Below are positions 63,381 to 64,000 of a stretch of 64,000 nt of DNA, one piece after another. The stretch is from Burkholderiales bacterium (lineage in GTDB: Bacteria; Pseudomonadota; Gammaproteobacteria; Burkholderiales; Burkholderiaceae), in assembly GCA_026225235.1 (NCBI GenBank), contig JAMFSK010000131.1, forward strand, positions 124,001-188,000. The letters are read 5' to 3'. The translations under genes and the position numbers were made by a program. The notes beneath the pieces were generated by a model. The model was not told the origin of the DNA. It ran no database searches and saw only the letters and a program-made list of their open reading frames with translations. Each line of letters starts with the position of its first letter. The first letter of the stretch is position 1.

Positions 63381-64000
63381 ATGAAGACGCTCTTTGCCCG
63401 GCTGACCCTTCCGTTCAAGTTTGCATTGCTCGGCGTTCTCGCATTTGCGCTTATTGCGTGGCCTACGGTGCTGTTTGTCGCAAGTTCCAATGCGACGATT
63501 GTCGCCAAGCATCGTGAACGAGACGGGGTGCCGATCGAACGCGCGATGGTCCGCATGCTGCACGCCGTGCAGGATCATCGGGGTGCCGTGACACGCAAGA
63601 TGATGAGTGGCAACCCTGCGGACGAAGCCGTACGGCGCGCCGATGCGAAGCAGATCGATGCTTCGGCCGAGATCGTCTCGGCTGAGCTCAAGCGCATCGG
63701 CCGCAGCGATCTGGACGATGCCTGGCAACTGAGCGTCGGTGCATGGCAGACCCTGCGGGGGCGCGTCGATGCCGGTTCGATCGATGCGGCCCGCAGCTTC
63801 GACCTGCACGTGGTCCTGGTCCGCAACCTGACTCAGTTCAACAGCATGCTGCTCGACTACTACGGCATGTCACTCGATACAGACCCGGACAGCTTTCAGC
63901 TTGCGCGCGCCGCGCTGGTCAATATTCCGGCCCTGACCGAAGATTTGAACCGCTTGCGTGCGACGGGATCGATCGTGCTTACGCGCAAGTCGAGCACGCC
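63381..64000 (+). CDS. Membrane sensor protein, probable methyl-accepting chemotaxis protein (N-terminal part)
   Basis: The gene runs off the window end with 206 codons visible and no stop. One N-terminal helix (about 12-35, FKFALLGVLAFALIAWPTVLFVAS) is followed by a long helical periplasmic or input domain rich in Ala, Arg and Asp with no second membrane segment yet in view. The MKTLFARLTLPFKF start and helical sensor layout resemble chemoreceptors or histidine kinases; the signalling domain lies beyond the window, so the class is unproven. ATG at 63381 follows CCCCTTCTCC without a strong ribosome-binding site. Confidence 0.6.
   Translation, partial: MKTLFARLTLPFKFALLGVLAFALIAWPTVLFVASSNATIVAKHRERDGVPIERAMVRMLHAVQDHRGAVTRKMMSGNPADEAVRRADAKQIDASAEIVSAELKRIGRSDLDDAWQLSVGAWQTLRGRVDAGSIDAARSFDLHVVLVRNLTQFNSMLLDYYGMSLDTDPDSFQLARAALVNIPALTEDLNRLRATGSIVLTRKSST

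Overview
The window is GC-rich, gene-dense bacterial chromosome with about 46 protein genes, one tRNA and no phage, IS or CRISPR structure. Family content points to the Burkholderiaceae (Burkholderia/Paraburkholderia/Pandoraea-like betaproteobacteria): an FtrABCD ferrous-iron uptake operon, an HmuP/HemP-type hemin protein, a bdhA-patatin pair, a tyrB-type aminotransferase divergent from uvrB, a class I fumarase near bfr/murI/bfd, and a MaoC-phosphotransacetylase fusion behind an FNR/ANR-type box. The genus cannot be fixed by eye.

1-10.2 kb: end of an NCS1 permease plus dihydropyrimidinase (reductive pyrimidine or hydantoin catabolism), a low-complexity secreted protein, rlmJ, an aldo/keto reductase divergent from 3-hydroxybutyrate dehydrogenase, a patatin phospholipase, a tyrB-like aminotransferase and uvrB. 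10.3-18.8 kb is an iron neighbourhood: ftrABCD, hemP, bfd and bfr, mixed with an SRPBCC protein, an OsmC protein, a LysR regulator and murI. Three similar Fur-box-like sites precede ftrA, hemP and bfd. 18.9-28.2 kb is central carbon metabolism: fumarase, a DMT exporter, acetyl-CoA synthetase with a two-gene sodium symporter (DUF4212 + VC_2705 type), tRNA-Ser(GGA), and the MaoC-PTA fusion.

28.3-42 kb is the most interesting part. A LysR regulator and two SDR oxidoreductases are followed by a compact run on the + strand: GntR/UTRA regulator, MtnK-like kinase, MtnA-like isomerase, class II aldolase, a complete ribose-type ABC importer, DhaK and DhaL. A Gfo/Idh-type protein in which Trp replaces the catalytic Lys follows. 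The kinase-isomerase-aldolase trio matches the DHAP shunt for 5-methylthioribose or 5-deoxyribose. The dedicated importer and the DhaKL pair make this look like a self-contained, possibly undescribed, sugar dissimilation operon under a perfect 16-bp palindromic operator candidate.

42-64 kb is regulatory and efflux: two 951-residue winged-helix/ATPase/TPR regulators bracket an MFS transporter. After them come an orphan FixJ-type response regulator with an unknown protein, a LysR regulator, a tripartite RND efflux operon (adaptor, pump, outer-membrane channel), a small secreted DUF995-type protein, a TPR-GAF-GGDEF diguanylate cyclase, an AI-2E/PerM-family permease, and the start of a membrane sensor (probable chemoreceptor) cut by the window edge.
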